Source: Xylanimonas protaetiae
Lineage (GTDB): Bacteria > Actinomycetota > Actinomycetes > Actinomycetales > Cellulomonadaceae
Length of the DNA stretch: 64,000 nt
Direction: 5' to 3'
Assembly: GCF_004135385.1 (NCBI RefSeq)
Contig: NZ_CP035493.1
Span: 1,116,001 to 1,180,000 of the forward strand
Every line of letters starts with the position of its first letter. The stretch's first letter is position 1. Both the position numbers and the translations under genes were made by a program. Below, one piece after another: positions 33,353 to 42,534 of this stretch. The notes under the pieces are model-generated. The model was not told where the DNA came from. It made no database searches and saw only the letters and a list, made by a program, of their open reading frames with translations.

Positions 33353-34201
33353 TCAGCGCTCGCCGGTGACCGCGGGGACGTGCTCCGCGCCCACGGCGTC
33401 GCCGGGACGCTCGCCGGGCTGCTCGGCGACCTCCCGGACGCGGCGCCGCAGCGGCAGGCGCGCCCGCGGCCGGCGCGTGAGGTGCCGGACCCGCTCGGGG
33501 CCGACGCCGCGCCGCTGGCGCGCGTTCTCGAGGATGAACGCCAGCGCCACGAACACGAGCAGCACGCCGCCCGCGGTGACGACGACGGGGATCGCGGGGT
33601 TGGACGCGTCGGCCTCGGTGGCCGGTTCCGCGTCGAGCCTGCTGAGCTCGACGCGCTCGTCCTTGGGCATCGCGACCGCGTCCTGCTGGCCCTCGACCTC
33701 GTTCACGAACGCGTCGGTGGCGGCGGCAGAGATCGCCTCGGCCCGGTCGGGATCGCTCGAGACGCCGACGACGTCCAGGATCGGCAGCGACATGCGGCCC
33801 GGGAACGTCTCGTCCCCGCCGGGCTGCGTGGTGCGGCGCAGCGCGGTGATCTGCTCGTCGTCGGCGAGCGGGCCGAGCTGGTCCTCGACGGTCTTGCGCA
33901 CCTGCGCCCCTGCGACCACGTACGCGTAGACGACGGCCGCCTGCGTGAGGTCCTTCTGGACGGGCGCGGTCTGCCCCTGGGTGACGGTCTGGCCGGGCAC
34001 CTGGGCCTGGTACAGCGGCTGGCTGGGGCTGCCCACCAGCACCGTCGTCGACGCGGAGTAGGAGTGGACGGCCCGGGACACGACCCGGCCGCCCTGGAGG
34101 GTGAACCCGGCCAGCAGGCCGGCGAGGACGGCGACCACGGCTCCGGCGAGCAGCAGCCGACGGTGGGTCCACAGCACTTCGAGGTATCTGGGCACGTCCA
34201 C
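33353..34201 (-). CDS. Chain-length determinant protein (Wzz/YveK-like)
   Basis: 282 residues: MDVPRYLEVLWTHRRLLL start, membrane helix at about 19-40, a long extracytoplasmic coiled region, a second helix at about 206-224, and a basic C-terminal cytoplasmic tail. This is the Wzz topology that sets polysaccharide length; the separate tyrosine kinase domain seen in some homologues is absent here. First gene of the leftward half of the locus, divergent from the next glycosyltransferase; the 256-bp divergent gap shows no clear operator. Confidence 0.87.
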   Translation of the reverse strand: MDVPRYLEVLWTHRRLLLAGAVVAVLAGLLAGFTLQGGRVVSRAVHSYSASTTVLVGSPSQPLYQAQVPGQTVTQGQTAPVQKDLTQAAVVYAYVVAGAQVRKTVEDQLGPLADDEQITALRRTTQPGGDETFPGRMSLPILDVVGVSSDPDRAEAISAAATDAFVNEVEGQQDAVAMPKDERVELSRLDAEPATEADASNPAIPVVVTAGGVLLVFVALAFILENARQRRGVGPERVRHLTRRPRARLPLRRRVREVAEQPGERPGDAVGAEHVPAVTGER

Positions 34202-34457
34202 GGCGGAACGCTCCTTCCGATCGCTACCCGTTCACACGGGTCGACGGGGAGGGGTCTCGACGCCCGACCTGAGGTCAGCGTGGGCGACGCGTGTTAGCCG
34301 CGCCTGCGCCGGACGGCTGCGGGGCGGTCAACGAGGGGTCCAGAGCGGGTGATCCGACGGTGAAACCTTGCACCCACGCCCGCCCGCACCGCAAGGTGTG
34401 ATAGCAGAGACACCGAAGTGCACCCGGTTTTTCCCCCGCACCGGACGGAGCACGATC

Positions 34458-35729
34458 GTGGCCCCTTCCTCGCTCGACCCCCCAGGTCCCGGGACCGAAC
34501 CCGACCGCCTCACGGTCCTCTACAGCTTCCCGCACCCGTTCGGCAGCGCCGGCATCGGGTGGACGGCCTGGAACCAGGTCGCCGAGCTCGTGGCGGCGCG
34601 GCACCGCGTCCACCTCGTGACCACGAGCGTCGTCCGGCCGGTGCCCGGCCTGACCTCGCTCACGACGACGCTCGCCGTCGCCGGGCTGCGCGTGCCGCAC
34701 CGGGCGGTCGGGCGGGCCCGCGCGTTCCGGCACCACGACCGGGTCGCGGCGCGCATGACCGGGCGGCTCGCGGCGCGCTCCGCCGGGCACCTCGACGTCG
34801 TCCACGCCTGGCCCGCGGCCTGCCTCGAGACGCTCCGCTCCGCCCGGTCCGCCGGGGTCGCGGCCGTGCGCGAGGTGCCCAACACGCACACCGCGCACGC
34901 GTTCGAGGTGGTCGCCGCCGAGTGCGCGCGGCTCGGCGTCGCGCTGCCGGACGGCCTGGCGCACGCCGGGTCCCCCGAGCGGCTCGCGCTCGAGGAGGCG
35001 GAGTTCGGCGCCGCCACGGCCCTCCTCGTCCCCGCCGAGCACGTGCGCCGGACGTTCCTCGACCGCGGCACCGCCCCGGAACGGCTGCTGCGCCACCGGT
35101 ACGGCTACCGGCCCCCCAGCGACACTGCCGGGGACGCCACCCGTCCCGCGCGCGCCCGGGACGGGCGGCCCTTCACCGCGGTGTTCCTCGGCCGGGGCGA
35201 GCCGCGCAAGGGGCTGCACCACGCGCTCGAGGCCTGGGCGCGCTCGCGCGTCGCGGTCCGCGGCGGCCGGTTCCTGGTCCACGGCAACCTCGACCTCGTG
35301 CCCGCGTACCGGGACCTGCTCGCCCCCCTGCTCACGGTCCCCGGCGTCGAGGTGCGGCCCTTCGCGTCCGACGTCCCGGCCGTGCTCGCCGACGCCGACG
35401 TGCTGCTGCTGCCCACGCTCGAGGAGGGCAGCGCCCTCGTCACGTACGAGGCCCAGGCCGCCGGAGTCGTCCCCCTCGTCTCGACGGCGGCCGGTGCCGT
35501 GCTCGACGACGGCGTCCACGGGCTGCTCCACGCGCCCGGCGACGTCGCCACGCTCACCGCGCAGCTCGACCGGCTGGCCGACGACCCCGCGCTGCTGCAC
35601 CGCCTCGCGGCGGCGGCCGCAGCGCACGCGCCCGACCTGACGTGGGCGGCCGCGAGCGTGCGGCTCGTCGCGGCGTACCGGGACGCGATGCTCCTGACGG
35701 CGGGAGGCGCGCGTGCCGAGGCCGCCTGA
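34458..35729 (+). CDS. Glycosyltransferase family 4
   Basis: 423 residues. Two-domain GT-B enzyme: the N-terminal part recognises the acceptor (YSFPHPFGSAGIGWTAWNQV), and the C-terminal part has FLGRGEPRKGLHHAL and the donor motif LLLPTLEEGSALVTYEAQAAG with the conserved E-x7-E spacing. GTG start with weak GGAG; a longer start at 34368 has no ribosome site. First gene of the rightward half of the locus, overlapping the next gene by 17 bases. Confidence 0.85.
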   Translation: MAPSSLDPPGPGTEPDRLTVLYSFPHPFGSAGIGWTAWNQVAELVAARHRVHLVTTSVVRPVPGLTSLTTTLAVAGLRVPHRAVGRARAFRHHDRVAARMTGRLAARSAGHLDVVHAWPAACLETLRSARSAGVAAVREVPNTHTAHAFEVVAAECARLGVALPDGLAHAGSPERLALEEAEFGAATALLVPAEHVRRTFLDRGTAPERLLRHRYGYRPPSDTAGDATRPARARDGRPFTAVFLGRGEPRKGLHHALEAWARSRVAVRGGRFLVHGNLDLVPAYRDLLAPLLTVPGVEVRPFASDVPAVLADADVLLLPTLEEGSALVTYEAQAAGVVPLVSTAAGAVLDDGVHGLLHAPGDVATLTAQLDRLADDPALLHRLAAAAAAHAPDLTWAAASVRLVAAYRDAMLLTAGGARAEAA

Positions 35730-36846
35730 CACCACGCCGGCTGACGCCCTGCCGTCTGACGCCCCGCCGCCTGGCACCCTGCCGCTGGCGGGCCCGCCCG
35801 GCGGCGCGCCGGGGCCCGCCGACCTCGCCGTCGTCGTGTGCTCGCGCGACCGGGCGGCGCTGCTGCGGCGGGCGCTCGCGGCGGTCGCGGCGGCGACGCC
35901 GGCCGAGGTCGAGGTGGTGGTCGTGGACTCGGGCTCGCGCACGGGCGACACGGCCGCGGTCGCGGCCGAGGCGGGCGTCCGGGTCGTGCGGTGCGACGTG
36001 CCGGGCCTGTCGATCGCCCGCAACGAGGGGCTCGCCGCGACCGCGCGTCCCTTCGTCCTCTTCACCGACGACGACTGCCTCGCCGTCCCCGGGTGGACGG
36101 GCGCGGCGCTGCGGTGGTTCGCCGACCCGGCCGTCGTCGCGGTCACGGGGCGCATGCTCGACCACGAGCTCGCCGCCGACGCCGACGCCCCCCGCCCGCC
36201 GCGCCGGGTCACGCGCGCGGTCGACGGGCTCGACGCGGGCCACGGGGCGCTCATGGCGTTCCGCCGGGCGAGCGTGCTCGACGCCGGCGGCTTCGACACC
36301 GTCCTCGGCGCCGGGCGGGCGCTCGCGGGGGCCGAGGACCTGGACATGTTCGTGCGGCTGCTCGCCGCGGGCGGCGTCGTCGTCGCGGACGAGGCGGGCG
36401 TGGTGCTCCACGCCAACACGCGCGCCGGCGCGGACCACGCCGCGCTGTACCGCGGCTACGGGCGCGGGCTGGGGGCCCTGGTGGCCAAGTGGCTGCGACT
36501 GCGGCCGCGCACGGGGGCCCGCCTCGCGGCGACGGTGGTGCGGCGGGCGGTGCGACGCTGGCTGCGGGCGCGCGCCGGGCTTCAGGGCAGCGGGATGCAC
36601 GGCGGTGGGATGCACGGCGGTGGGCTGGGCAGCCTGGTCAGCGGCCTGGTGAGCGGCGGCGACCGCCGCACCGCGGCCGCGCAGCGCGCGCTGCTGCACG
36701 GCGTGGTGAGCGGGTGGCGCACCGCGTGGCGGCTGCCGCTGCGCGGCACGGTGTTCGTCGACGTGACACCGCCCGCGCCCGTCACGCTCGCCGCCGACGT
36801 CACAGGGACCGCAGGGACCACCTCGGGAGCGCACCGTGCCCCGTGA
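35713..36846 (+). CDS. Glycosyltransferase family 2
   Basis: 377 residues. After a Pro-rich N-terminus the GT-A core starts LAVVVCSRDRAALLRRAL (about 38), with VVVDSGSRTGDT, the metal motif VLFTDDDCLAVPGW and the EDLDMFVRL acceptor-helix motif. A GMHGGGMHGGGLGSL repeat lies near residue 296. GTG start with a GGGAGG site inside the end of the previous gene; overlaps the WS/DGAT gene by 11 bases. Confidence 0.87.
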   Translation: MPRPPDTTPADALPSDAPPPGTLPLAGPPGGAPGPADLAVVVCSRDRAALLRRALAAVAAATPAEVEVVVVDSGSRTGDTAAVAAEAGVRVVRCDVPGLSIARNEGLAATARPFVLFTDDDCLAVPGWTGAALRWFADPAVVAVTGRMLDHELAADADAPRPPRRVTRAVDGLDAGHGALMAFRRASVLDAGGFDTVLGAGRALAGAEDLDMFVRLLAAGGVVVADEAGVVLHANTRAGADHAALYRGYGRGLGALVAKWLRLRPRTGARLAATVVRRAVRRWLRARAGLQGSGMHGGGMHGGGLGSLVSGLVSGGDRRTAAAQRALLHGVVSGWRTAWRLPLRGTVFVDVTPPAPVTLAADVTGTAGTTSGAHRAP

Positions 36847-38149
36847 CCACCGCCCCGTGTCCGTCGAGCTGCTCGGCACGCTCGACGAGAAGTTCGTCGC
36901 CAACGTCCTGGTGTTCGAGCACGCCACGCCCTGCGCGGGCCTGCTGCTCGACGGCGGCCCGTTCCGGACGCCCTCCGGCGGGCTCGACCGCGACCTGGTG
37001 CTCCGCTCGCTCGCCCGCGGCCTCGGGTCGGCGCCCGAGCTGCTGCGCCGCCTGCGGCCCGCGCCGCTGGGGCTCACGACGCCGGCCTGGGTGCCCGACG
37101 ACGACGTCGACGTCGCCGCCCACGTGCGGTTCCACCCGGACGTGGTCGCGGCCGACGGGCCGGAGCTGCCCCGGCTGCTCGCGGGCCGGCTCAACGCCCC
37201 GCTCGACCCGCGCCGCCCGCTGTGGAACACCGTCGTCGCGGAGGTCGACGACGGGCGCGTCGCCGTCGCCTGGCGCATCCAGCACGCGGTGGGCGACGGG
37301 CTGTACGGCATGCGGCTGCTCGACGCCATCACCGACCCCGACGCGCCGCCCGTGACCCGGACGCACCGGCCGCCGCGCTCGGGCGGCGAGCTGCTGCTCG
37401 TCGCATGGTCGCAGTGGCGGCGGCACCAGACCGGGTTCACGGGCGCCTGGCACGAGTACTGGCGCAAGCCCTTCCGCCGGCGGCTGCGCCGCTGGGGCGG
37501 GCGGCTGGTGCGCCCTCTGCGCAACCGCGCCATCGAGGCGCGCGGGCTCGCCGCGACCCTCGTGCCCGGGCGGCGGTACGCGTTCACGGTGCACGACCTG
37601 CGGTCCGTGACGCGGCGCGCGCACGCGCTCGGCGGGTCGGTGCACGACCTCACGGTCGCGCTCGCGCTCGTCGCCCTGGACCGCGTGCAGCGGGACCCCG
37701 CCGGGCCGCGGCTCGGCGTCCCGATCTCGCACCGGTCCGCCCGCGGCGACCGGCGCAACCACGTGCGCATGACCGTCGTCGGGATCCCCGCGGGCAGCAC
37801 GCTGGAGGACGCGGTGCCGCTCGTGCACGCCGCGGTGGCCGCGGCCGCCGCGACCGCCCCCGCCCCGACGACGACGGCGCCGGGGGCGGCCGCGCCCCGC
37901 ACCCACCACGGGTACGCCAGCTTCGTCCCGTGGCAGCCGCGCCCGCGCCGGCTCGGGCCCGCGCTCGTCGAGGGCGCCGTGCTGTGGCCCGTGCTCGACC
38001 CGGCCGACGACATCGCCGTCTTCGGCTCGTCGTACGCCGACACGTTCACGCTCGCCGTCGTCGGGTCCACGAGCGTCGACGTCGACGCCGTGGAGAAGGT
38101 CATCGACCAGCTCGTGCACGACGCAACCCCCCGGGACGGTGAGTCATGA
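36836..38149 (+). CDS. WS/DGAT-like O-acyltransferase within the polysaccharide locus
   Basis: 437 residues related to bifunctional wax ester synthase/diacylglycerol acyltransferases. The active-site HHxxxDG motif reads QHAVGDG at about residues 144-150: the catalytic second His, Asp and Gly are kept, the first His is Gln. Flanking features are PLDPRRPLWNTVVAEV before it and LGVPISHRSARGDRRNHV near the C-terminus, corresponding to the family's SxRxxDxRxxxxNxV-like region. In this context it may acylate a lipid or sugar of the surface polymer instead of storage lipids. GTG start, overlaps neighbours on both sides. Confidence 0.8.
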   Translation: MPRDHRPVSVELLGTLDEKFVANVLVFEHATPCAGLLLDGGPFRTPSGGLDRDLVLRSLARGLGSAPELLRRLRPAPLGLTTPAWVPDDDVDVAAHVRFHPDVVAADGPELPRLLAGRLNAPLDPRRPLWNTVVAEVDDGRVAVAWRIQHAVGDGLYGMRLLDAITDPDAPPVTRTHRPPRSGGELLLVAWSQWRRHQTGFTGAWHEYWRKPFRRRLRRWGGRLVRPLRNRAIEARGLAATLVPGRRYAFTVHDLRSVTRRAHALGGSVHDLTVALALVALDRVQRDPAGPRLGVPISHRSARGDRRNHVRMTVVGIPAGSTLEDAVPLVHAAVAAAAATAPAPTTTAPGAAAPRTHHGYASFVPWQPRPRRLGPALVEGAVLWPVLDPADDIAVFGSSYADTFTLAVVGSTSVDVDAVEKVIDQLVHDATPRDGES

Positions 38150-38724
38150 ACGGCAGACGATGGCCCGGAGCCCTGCGCTCCCTGACGGACGGGCGCGTGT
38201 ACCTCCACGCGCTGCGCCTCGCGCACTTCAGCGCGTACGCGCACGTGCGGCAGGTCCGCCTGCTGCGCCGCGGCCCGGGCGTGACGTTCGCGCCCAACGT
38301 GTCGTTCCGCAACGCGGAGCGCATCACGCTCGGCGCGGGCACCCACGTGGGCGAGCACGGCGTCATCTGGGCGGGCAACCGGACGGGCCGGGTCGTGCTC
38401 GGCGAGAAGTGCCTGCTGGGGCCGCACGTCACGCTCACGGCGTCGAACTACGGGATCGAGCTCGGCACGCCCGTCATGGACCAGCCGACGGTCGAGCGTG
38501 ACATCGTGCTCGGCCGGGACGTGTGGCTCGGCGCCAACGTCGTCGTCACCGCCGGGGTGACCATCGGCGACGAGGTCGTCGTGGGCGCCGGGGCCGTCGT
38601 CACGCACGACCTGCCGCCCGGCTGCGTCGCCGCGGGCGTCCCGGCCCGCGTCATCGGCTGGCGGCCGGCCGCGGCGCGCGACGGGGTCCCCGAGCCCGTC
38701 CCGGCGACGGAGGTGGCACCGTGA
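38146..38724 (+). CDS. Hexapeptide-repeat acyltransferase
   Basis: 192 residues of left-handed beta-helix: TFAPNVSFRNAERITLGAGTHVGEHGVIWAGN, then VVLGEKCLLGPHVTLTASNY and DVWLGANVVVTAGVTIGDEVVVGAGAVVTHDL, ending in the GVPARVIG signature. Likely acetylates a sugar residue. ATGA overlap with the WS/DGAT gene and GTGA overlap with the next glycosyltransferase. Confidence 0.88.
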   Translation: MNGRRWPGALRSLTDGRVYLHALRLAHFSAYAHVRQVRLLRRGPGVTFAPNVSFRNAERITLGAGTHVGEHGVIWAGNRTGRVVLGEKCLLGPHVTLTASNYGIELGTPVMDQPTVERDIVLGRDVWLGANVVVTAGVTIGDEVVVGAGAVVTHDLPPGCVAAGVPARVIGWRPAAARDGVPEPVPATEVAP

Positions 38725-39722
38725 CGACCGCGCGCACGCGGCTCGTCAGCGTCGTCGTCGTCACGTACGACACGCGGGACGAGACCCTCGTCGCGCTGCG
38801 GTCCGTCGCCGGAGGCTTCACGACGACGGGGCACGAGCTCGTCGTCGTCGACAACGGCACCGACGGCACCGCCGACGCCGTCCGCGCCGAGCTGCCCGGC
38901 GTCGTCGTCGAGCCCGGCGCGAACGTCGGGTTCGCGGCCGCCGTGAACCTCGCCGTCGCGCACGCGAGCGGCGACGGCGTGCTGCTGCTCAACCCGGACA
39001 CCCAGGTGCTGCCCGGGGCGCTCCAGCGGCTCGTCGACTTCGCCGACGCCCACCCGGCGCACGGCCTGTACGGCGGGCGCACGCTGCGACCCGACGGCAC
39101 CACCGACCCGTCGTCGTGCTGGGGCGAGCCGTCGCTGTGGTCGCTCGCGTGCTTCGCCCTCGGGCTCACGACGGCGTTCCGCCGCTCGAGGCTGCTCGAC
39201 CCGGAGTCGCTGGGCCGGTGGGAGCGCGACACGGTGCGCGAGGTGCCCGTCGTCACCGGCTGCCTGCTCTTCGCGCCGCGCCCGGTGTGGGACGCGCTCG
39301 GCGGGCTCGACGAGACGTACTTCCTCTACGGGGAGGACGCCGAGCTGTCGGTCCGGGCGCGGCGGCGCGGGCTGCGGCCCGTCGTCGTGCCGGACGCGAC
39401 GATCGTGCACGCCGTCGGCGGCTCGACGGCGTCGAGCGGTCGGAAGCTCTGCATGGTCCTGGCCGGCAAGACGACGCTGCTGCGGAGCACGTGGCACCCG
39501 GTGGCCGCGCGGGCGGGCGTCGCCATGCTGGCGACGGGGGTGCTGCTGCGCGCCCGTCTCGAGACGCGGCGCGGGCGCGACGGGCACTGGGCCCTGGTGT
39601 GGGAGCGGCGCGCCGACTGGCTGCCGGGGTACCCGCACGCGCGCGGCGCGCTGTTCGGCGAGCCCGACCGGCCCGCACCGGACCCCGCGGCGCCGGGCCA
39701 CACCGCGGGGGCTGCGGCATGA
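38721..39722 (+). CDS. Glycosyltransferase family 2 (rhamnosyltransferase-like)
   Basis: 333 residues. Typical WbbL/rhamnosyltransferase features: VSVVVVTYDTRDETLVAL, the DNGTDGTAD turn, the GANVGFAAAVNLAV motif, LLNPDTQVLPGAL (DxD equivalent), VTGCLLFAPRPVWDALGGLDE and the YGEDAELSVRARRRG acceptor motif. GTG start overlapping the previous stop; ATGA overlap with the next gene. Confidence 0.88.
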   Translation: MTTARTRLVSVVVVTYDTRDETLVALRSVAGGFTTTGHELVVVDNGTDGTADAVRAELPGVVVEPGANVGFAAAVNLAVAHASGDGVLLLNPDTQVLPGALQRLVDFADAHPAHGLYGGRTLRPDGTTDPSSCWGEPSLWSLACFALGLTTAFRRSRLLDPESLGRWERDTVREVPVVTGCLLFAPRPVWDALGGLDETYFLYGEDAELSVRARRRGLRPVVVPDATIVHAVGGSTASSGRKLCMVLAGKTTLLRSTWHPVAARAGVAMLATGVLLRARLETRRGRDGHWALVWERRADWLPGYPHARGALFGEPDRPAPDPAAPGHTAGAAA

Positions 39723-40840
39723 GCCGCGCCGCAGCACCGGGGCGGCCGCGGCCCCTCGTGGTGGAGGCCGAGCCCGCCTTCCGCACCGCGCACGCCAACC
39801 CGTACAACGCGAGCCTGTACCGGGCCGTGCAGCGTCGCGGCGTCGTGGTGCACGACCTCTCGCTGCGCCGGCTCCTGACCCGCCACGTCGACGTCGTCCA
39901 CCTGCACTGGCCGGACCTCACGTTCCTGTCCTCGCACCGCCCCCTCGCGGTGCTCGTGCGGCTCGCGTCGTTCTTCGCCGCGCTCGGGGTCGCGCGCCTG
40001 CGCGGCACGCGGCTGGTCTGGACGGCGCACAACCTCGCGAGCCACGAGACACGCTCGACGCCCGCGCTGCGCACGCTCTACCGGCGGCTCCTCGTGGCCA
40101 ACATCGACGGCATCCTCACGCTCACGCACGACGGCGCCGCCGCGGTGCAGGCCGCGCACCCGGAGCTCGGCGACGTGCCCACGTTCGTGACACCGCACGG
40201 CCACTACCGCGACGACTACGACCTGACCGTCCCGCGCGACCGGGCCCGCGAGGCGCTCGACGTCGCTCCCGGGGCGCGGCTCGTCGTGACCGTGGGCCAG
40301 ATCCGCCCGTACAAGAACGTGCCGCGCCTCATGGAGGTGTTCGCGCAGGTGGACGCCCCCGACGCGCGGCTCGCCGTCGTCGGGAAGCCCGCGGGCGGCG
40401 TCAGCGCCGCCACGCTGCGCGAGCTCGCCGCGGCCGACGCCCGCATCGTCACCGAGCTCGCGTTCCTCACGGGCGACCGGCTCGCGCTGTGGCTGCGCGC
40501 CGCCGACCTCGTCGTGCTGCCCTACCGGCAGATCCAGAACTCGGGCTCGGCGCTGCTCGCCCTGTCCGCGGACCGGCCCGTGCTCGTGCCCGCCATCGGC
40601 GCCATGACCGAGCTCGCCGGCGCCGTCGGGCCGCGGTGGGTGCGCTGCTACGAGGGAGACCTCGACGCGGGCACGCTCGCCCGTGCCCTCGACTGGGCCG
40701 GCCAGGACCGGCCCGACCGCTGCGACCTCGGCGCGTTCGACTGGGACCGCATCGCGGACGCCACGGTCGACGCCTACGAGACCCTGCTCGCGTCCCCGCG
40801 CCGCAAGGTTCCCCACCCCGCGCTCGACGGCGCCCGATGA
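39719..40840 (+). CDS. Glycosyltransferase (GT4-like)
   Basis: 373 residues. The N-terminal domain contains ANPYNASLYRAVQRRGV and VDVVHLHWPD; LVWTAHNLASHE follows. The C-terminal domain has VTVGQIRPYKNVPRLMEVF and LRAADLVVLPYRQIQNSGSALLALS, the nucleotide-sugar-binding part. Last gene of the rightward polysaccharide operon. Confidence 0.87.
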   Translation: MSRAAAPGRPRPLVVEAEPAFRTAHANPYNASLYRAVQRRGVVVHDLSLRRLLTRHVDVVHLHWPDLTFLSSHRPLAVLVRLASFFAALGVARLRGTRLVWTAHNLASHETRSTPALRTLYRRLLVANIDGILTLTHDGAAAVQAAHPELGDVPTFVTPHGHYRDDYDLTVPRDRAREALDVAPGARLVVTVGQIRPYKNVPRLMEVFAQVDAPDARLAVVGKPAGGVSAATLRELAAADARIVTELAFLTGDRLALWLRAADLVVLPYRQIQNSGSALLALSADRPVLVPAIGAMTELAGAVGPRWVRCYEGDLDAGTLARALDWAGQDRPDRCDLGAFDWDRIADATVDAYETLLASPRRKVPHPALDGAR

Positions 40841-40963
40841 GTCCGCGCCCCACGGGAGTCGAAACCCCCGGGGGAATACCTCGCCGCCGTCGGGTGTAGG
40901 CACCAGAGGTCGTGGCCGGCGCCGCCGCGACCGCACCGCCCCCCTGCCACGAGGAGGACACCC

Positions 40964-42448
40964 ATGGACGCCCCACCCCTGTCAGCCCCCGCCGCCGTCG
41001 CCACCGACACGGCCGCCGCACGACTGCCCCGCGCGCACTTCACCGCGATCGCCCTGCTGCTCGCCTCGACGTTCGTCGTCATCCTCAACGAGACGACCAT
41101 GAGCGTCGCGCTGCCCCCGATCATGGCCGACCTGGGCATCACGGCCGCCACGGGCCAGTGGCTCACCACGGTGTTCATGCTGACCATGGCCGTGGTCATC
41201 CCCGCGACCGGGTTCCTGCTCACCAAGCTCGGCACGCGCGTCTCGTACCTGCTGGCGATGTCGCTGTTCTCCGCCGGCACCGCGCTGGCCGTCGTCGCGC
41301 CCGCGTTCGGCGTCCTCGTCGTCGCGCGCGTCGTGCAGGCCACCGGCACCGCGATCATGATGCCGCTGCTCATGACCACGGTCATGAGCCTCGTGCCCGC
41401 GCGGCAGCGGGGCAAGGTCATGGGCAACGTCTCCCTCGTCATCTCGGCGGCGCCCGCGCTCGGGCCCACGCTCTCGGGCGCGGTGCTCGACCCGCTGGGC
41501 TGGCGCGGGGTCTTCGGCGTCGTGCTGCCCATCGCGCTGGCCGCGCTGATCGTTGGCGCCGTGCTGATCCGCGACGTCTCGGAGCGCGACCACAAACGCC
41601 TCGACGTGCTGTCCCTGGCGCTGGCCGCGCTCGGCTTCGGGGGGCTCGTCTACGGGCTGTCCTCGCTGGGCGAGGCCGCGGCCGGTCACGTGCCGGTCCC
41701 CCCGGCGGTCCCGCTCGCCGTCGGCGTCGCGTTCCTCGGGCTGTTCGTGTGGCGCCAGCTCGTGCTCCAGCGCGTCGACGACGCCCTGCTCGACCTGCGC
41801 GTCTTCGCGTCGCGCGGGTTCTCCACAGGCCTGGGGACGCTCGCCGTCGCGATGCTCGCGATGTTCGGCTCGTTCATCGTGCTGCCGCTGGTGCTCCAGC
41901 GGGCGCTCGGCCTCGAGCCGCTCGCCACGGGCCTGCTCGTGCTGCCCGGCGGCCTGGCGATGGGCCTGCTGGGCCCCGTGGTGGGCAACCTCTACGACCG
42001 CGTCGGCCCGCGCCCGTTGGTCGTCCCCGGCGTCGTGCTCGCCACGGTCGCGTTCGCCGGCCTGGCCATGGTGCGCCCGACGACGGAGTGGTGGTTCGTC
42101 CTGGCCGCGCACGTGGTGCTCAGCCTGGGCCTCGCGCTGCTGTTCACGCCCCTGTTCACGACGGCGCTCGGCTCGCTGCAGCCGCACCTGTACTCGCACG
42201 GCTCGGCCGCCGTCGGCACGGTGCAGCAGCTCGCGGGCGCCGCGGGCACGGCGATGTTCGTCGCGCTGCTCACGGCCCGCTCCACGACGCTGGCCGAGTC
42301 CGGCGCCCACCCCGCCGAGGCGCTGACGGGCGGGGCGAGCCTGGCGTTCGTCGTCGGCGCCGCGGTCATGGCGGCGAGCGCCCTGCTGGCCGTCACGCTG
42401 CGCAGGCCGCCGGCGTCGGAGGACGACGTCCCGATCGGCGGACACTGA
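40964..42448 (+). CDS. MFS multidrug transporter, DHA2 (EmrB/QacA) family
   Basis: 494 residues, fourteen predicted membrane helices. Motifs: FVVILNETTMSVALPPIMADLGI (helix 1, the DHA2 'LD-x-T-x-VN-x-ALP' position), QWLTTVFMLTMAVVIPATGFL, the helix-4 VVQATGTAIMMPLLMT, and motif C in SLVISAAPALGPTLSG. Proton-driven drug export is likely. GAGGAG ribosome site before the ATG. It stands alone between the polysaccharide locus and the convergent cca gene. Confidence 0.9.
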   Translation: MDAPPLSAPAAVATDTAAARLPRAHFTAIALLLASTFVVILNETTMSVALPPIMADLGITAATGQWLTTVFMLTMAVVIPATGFLLTKLGTRVSYLLAMSLFSAGTALAVVAPAFGVLVVARVVQATGTAIMMPLLMTTVMSLVPARQRGKVMGNVSLVISAAPALGPTLSGAVLDPLGWRGVFGVVLPIALAALIVGAVLIRDVSERDHKRLDVLSLALAALGFGGLVYGLSSLGEAAAGHVPVPPAVPLAVGVAFLGLFVWRQLVLQRVDDALLDLRVFASRGFSTGLGTLAVAMLAMFGSFIVLPLVLQRALGLEPLATGLLVLPGGLAMGLLGPVVGNLYDRVGPRPLVVPGVVLATVAFAGLAMVRPTTEWWFVLAAHVVLSLGLALLFTPLFTTALGSLQPHLYSHGSAAVGTVQQLAGAAGTAMFVALLTARSTTLAESGAHPAEALTGGASLAFVVGAAVMAASALLAVTLRRPPASEDDVPIGGH

Positions 42449-42534
42449 CCGGCGGGCACTGACCGGCCGGTCTCACTGGCGCGACTCGCCTGCCAGGCCC
42501 GGCCACCAGGCCGGCCCGGCCGGCGGACGTGCGG

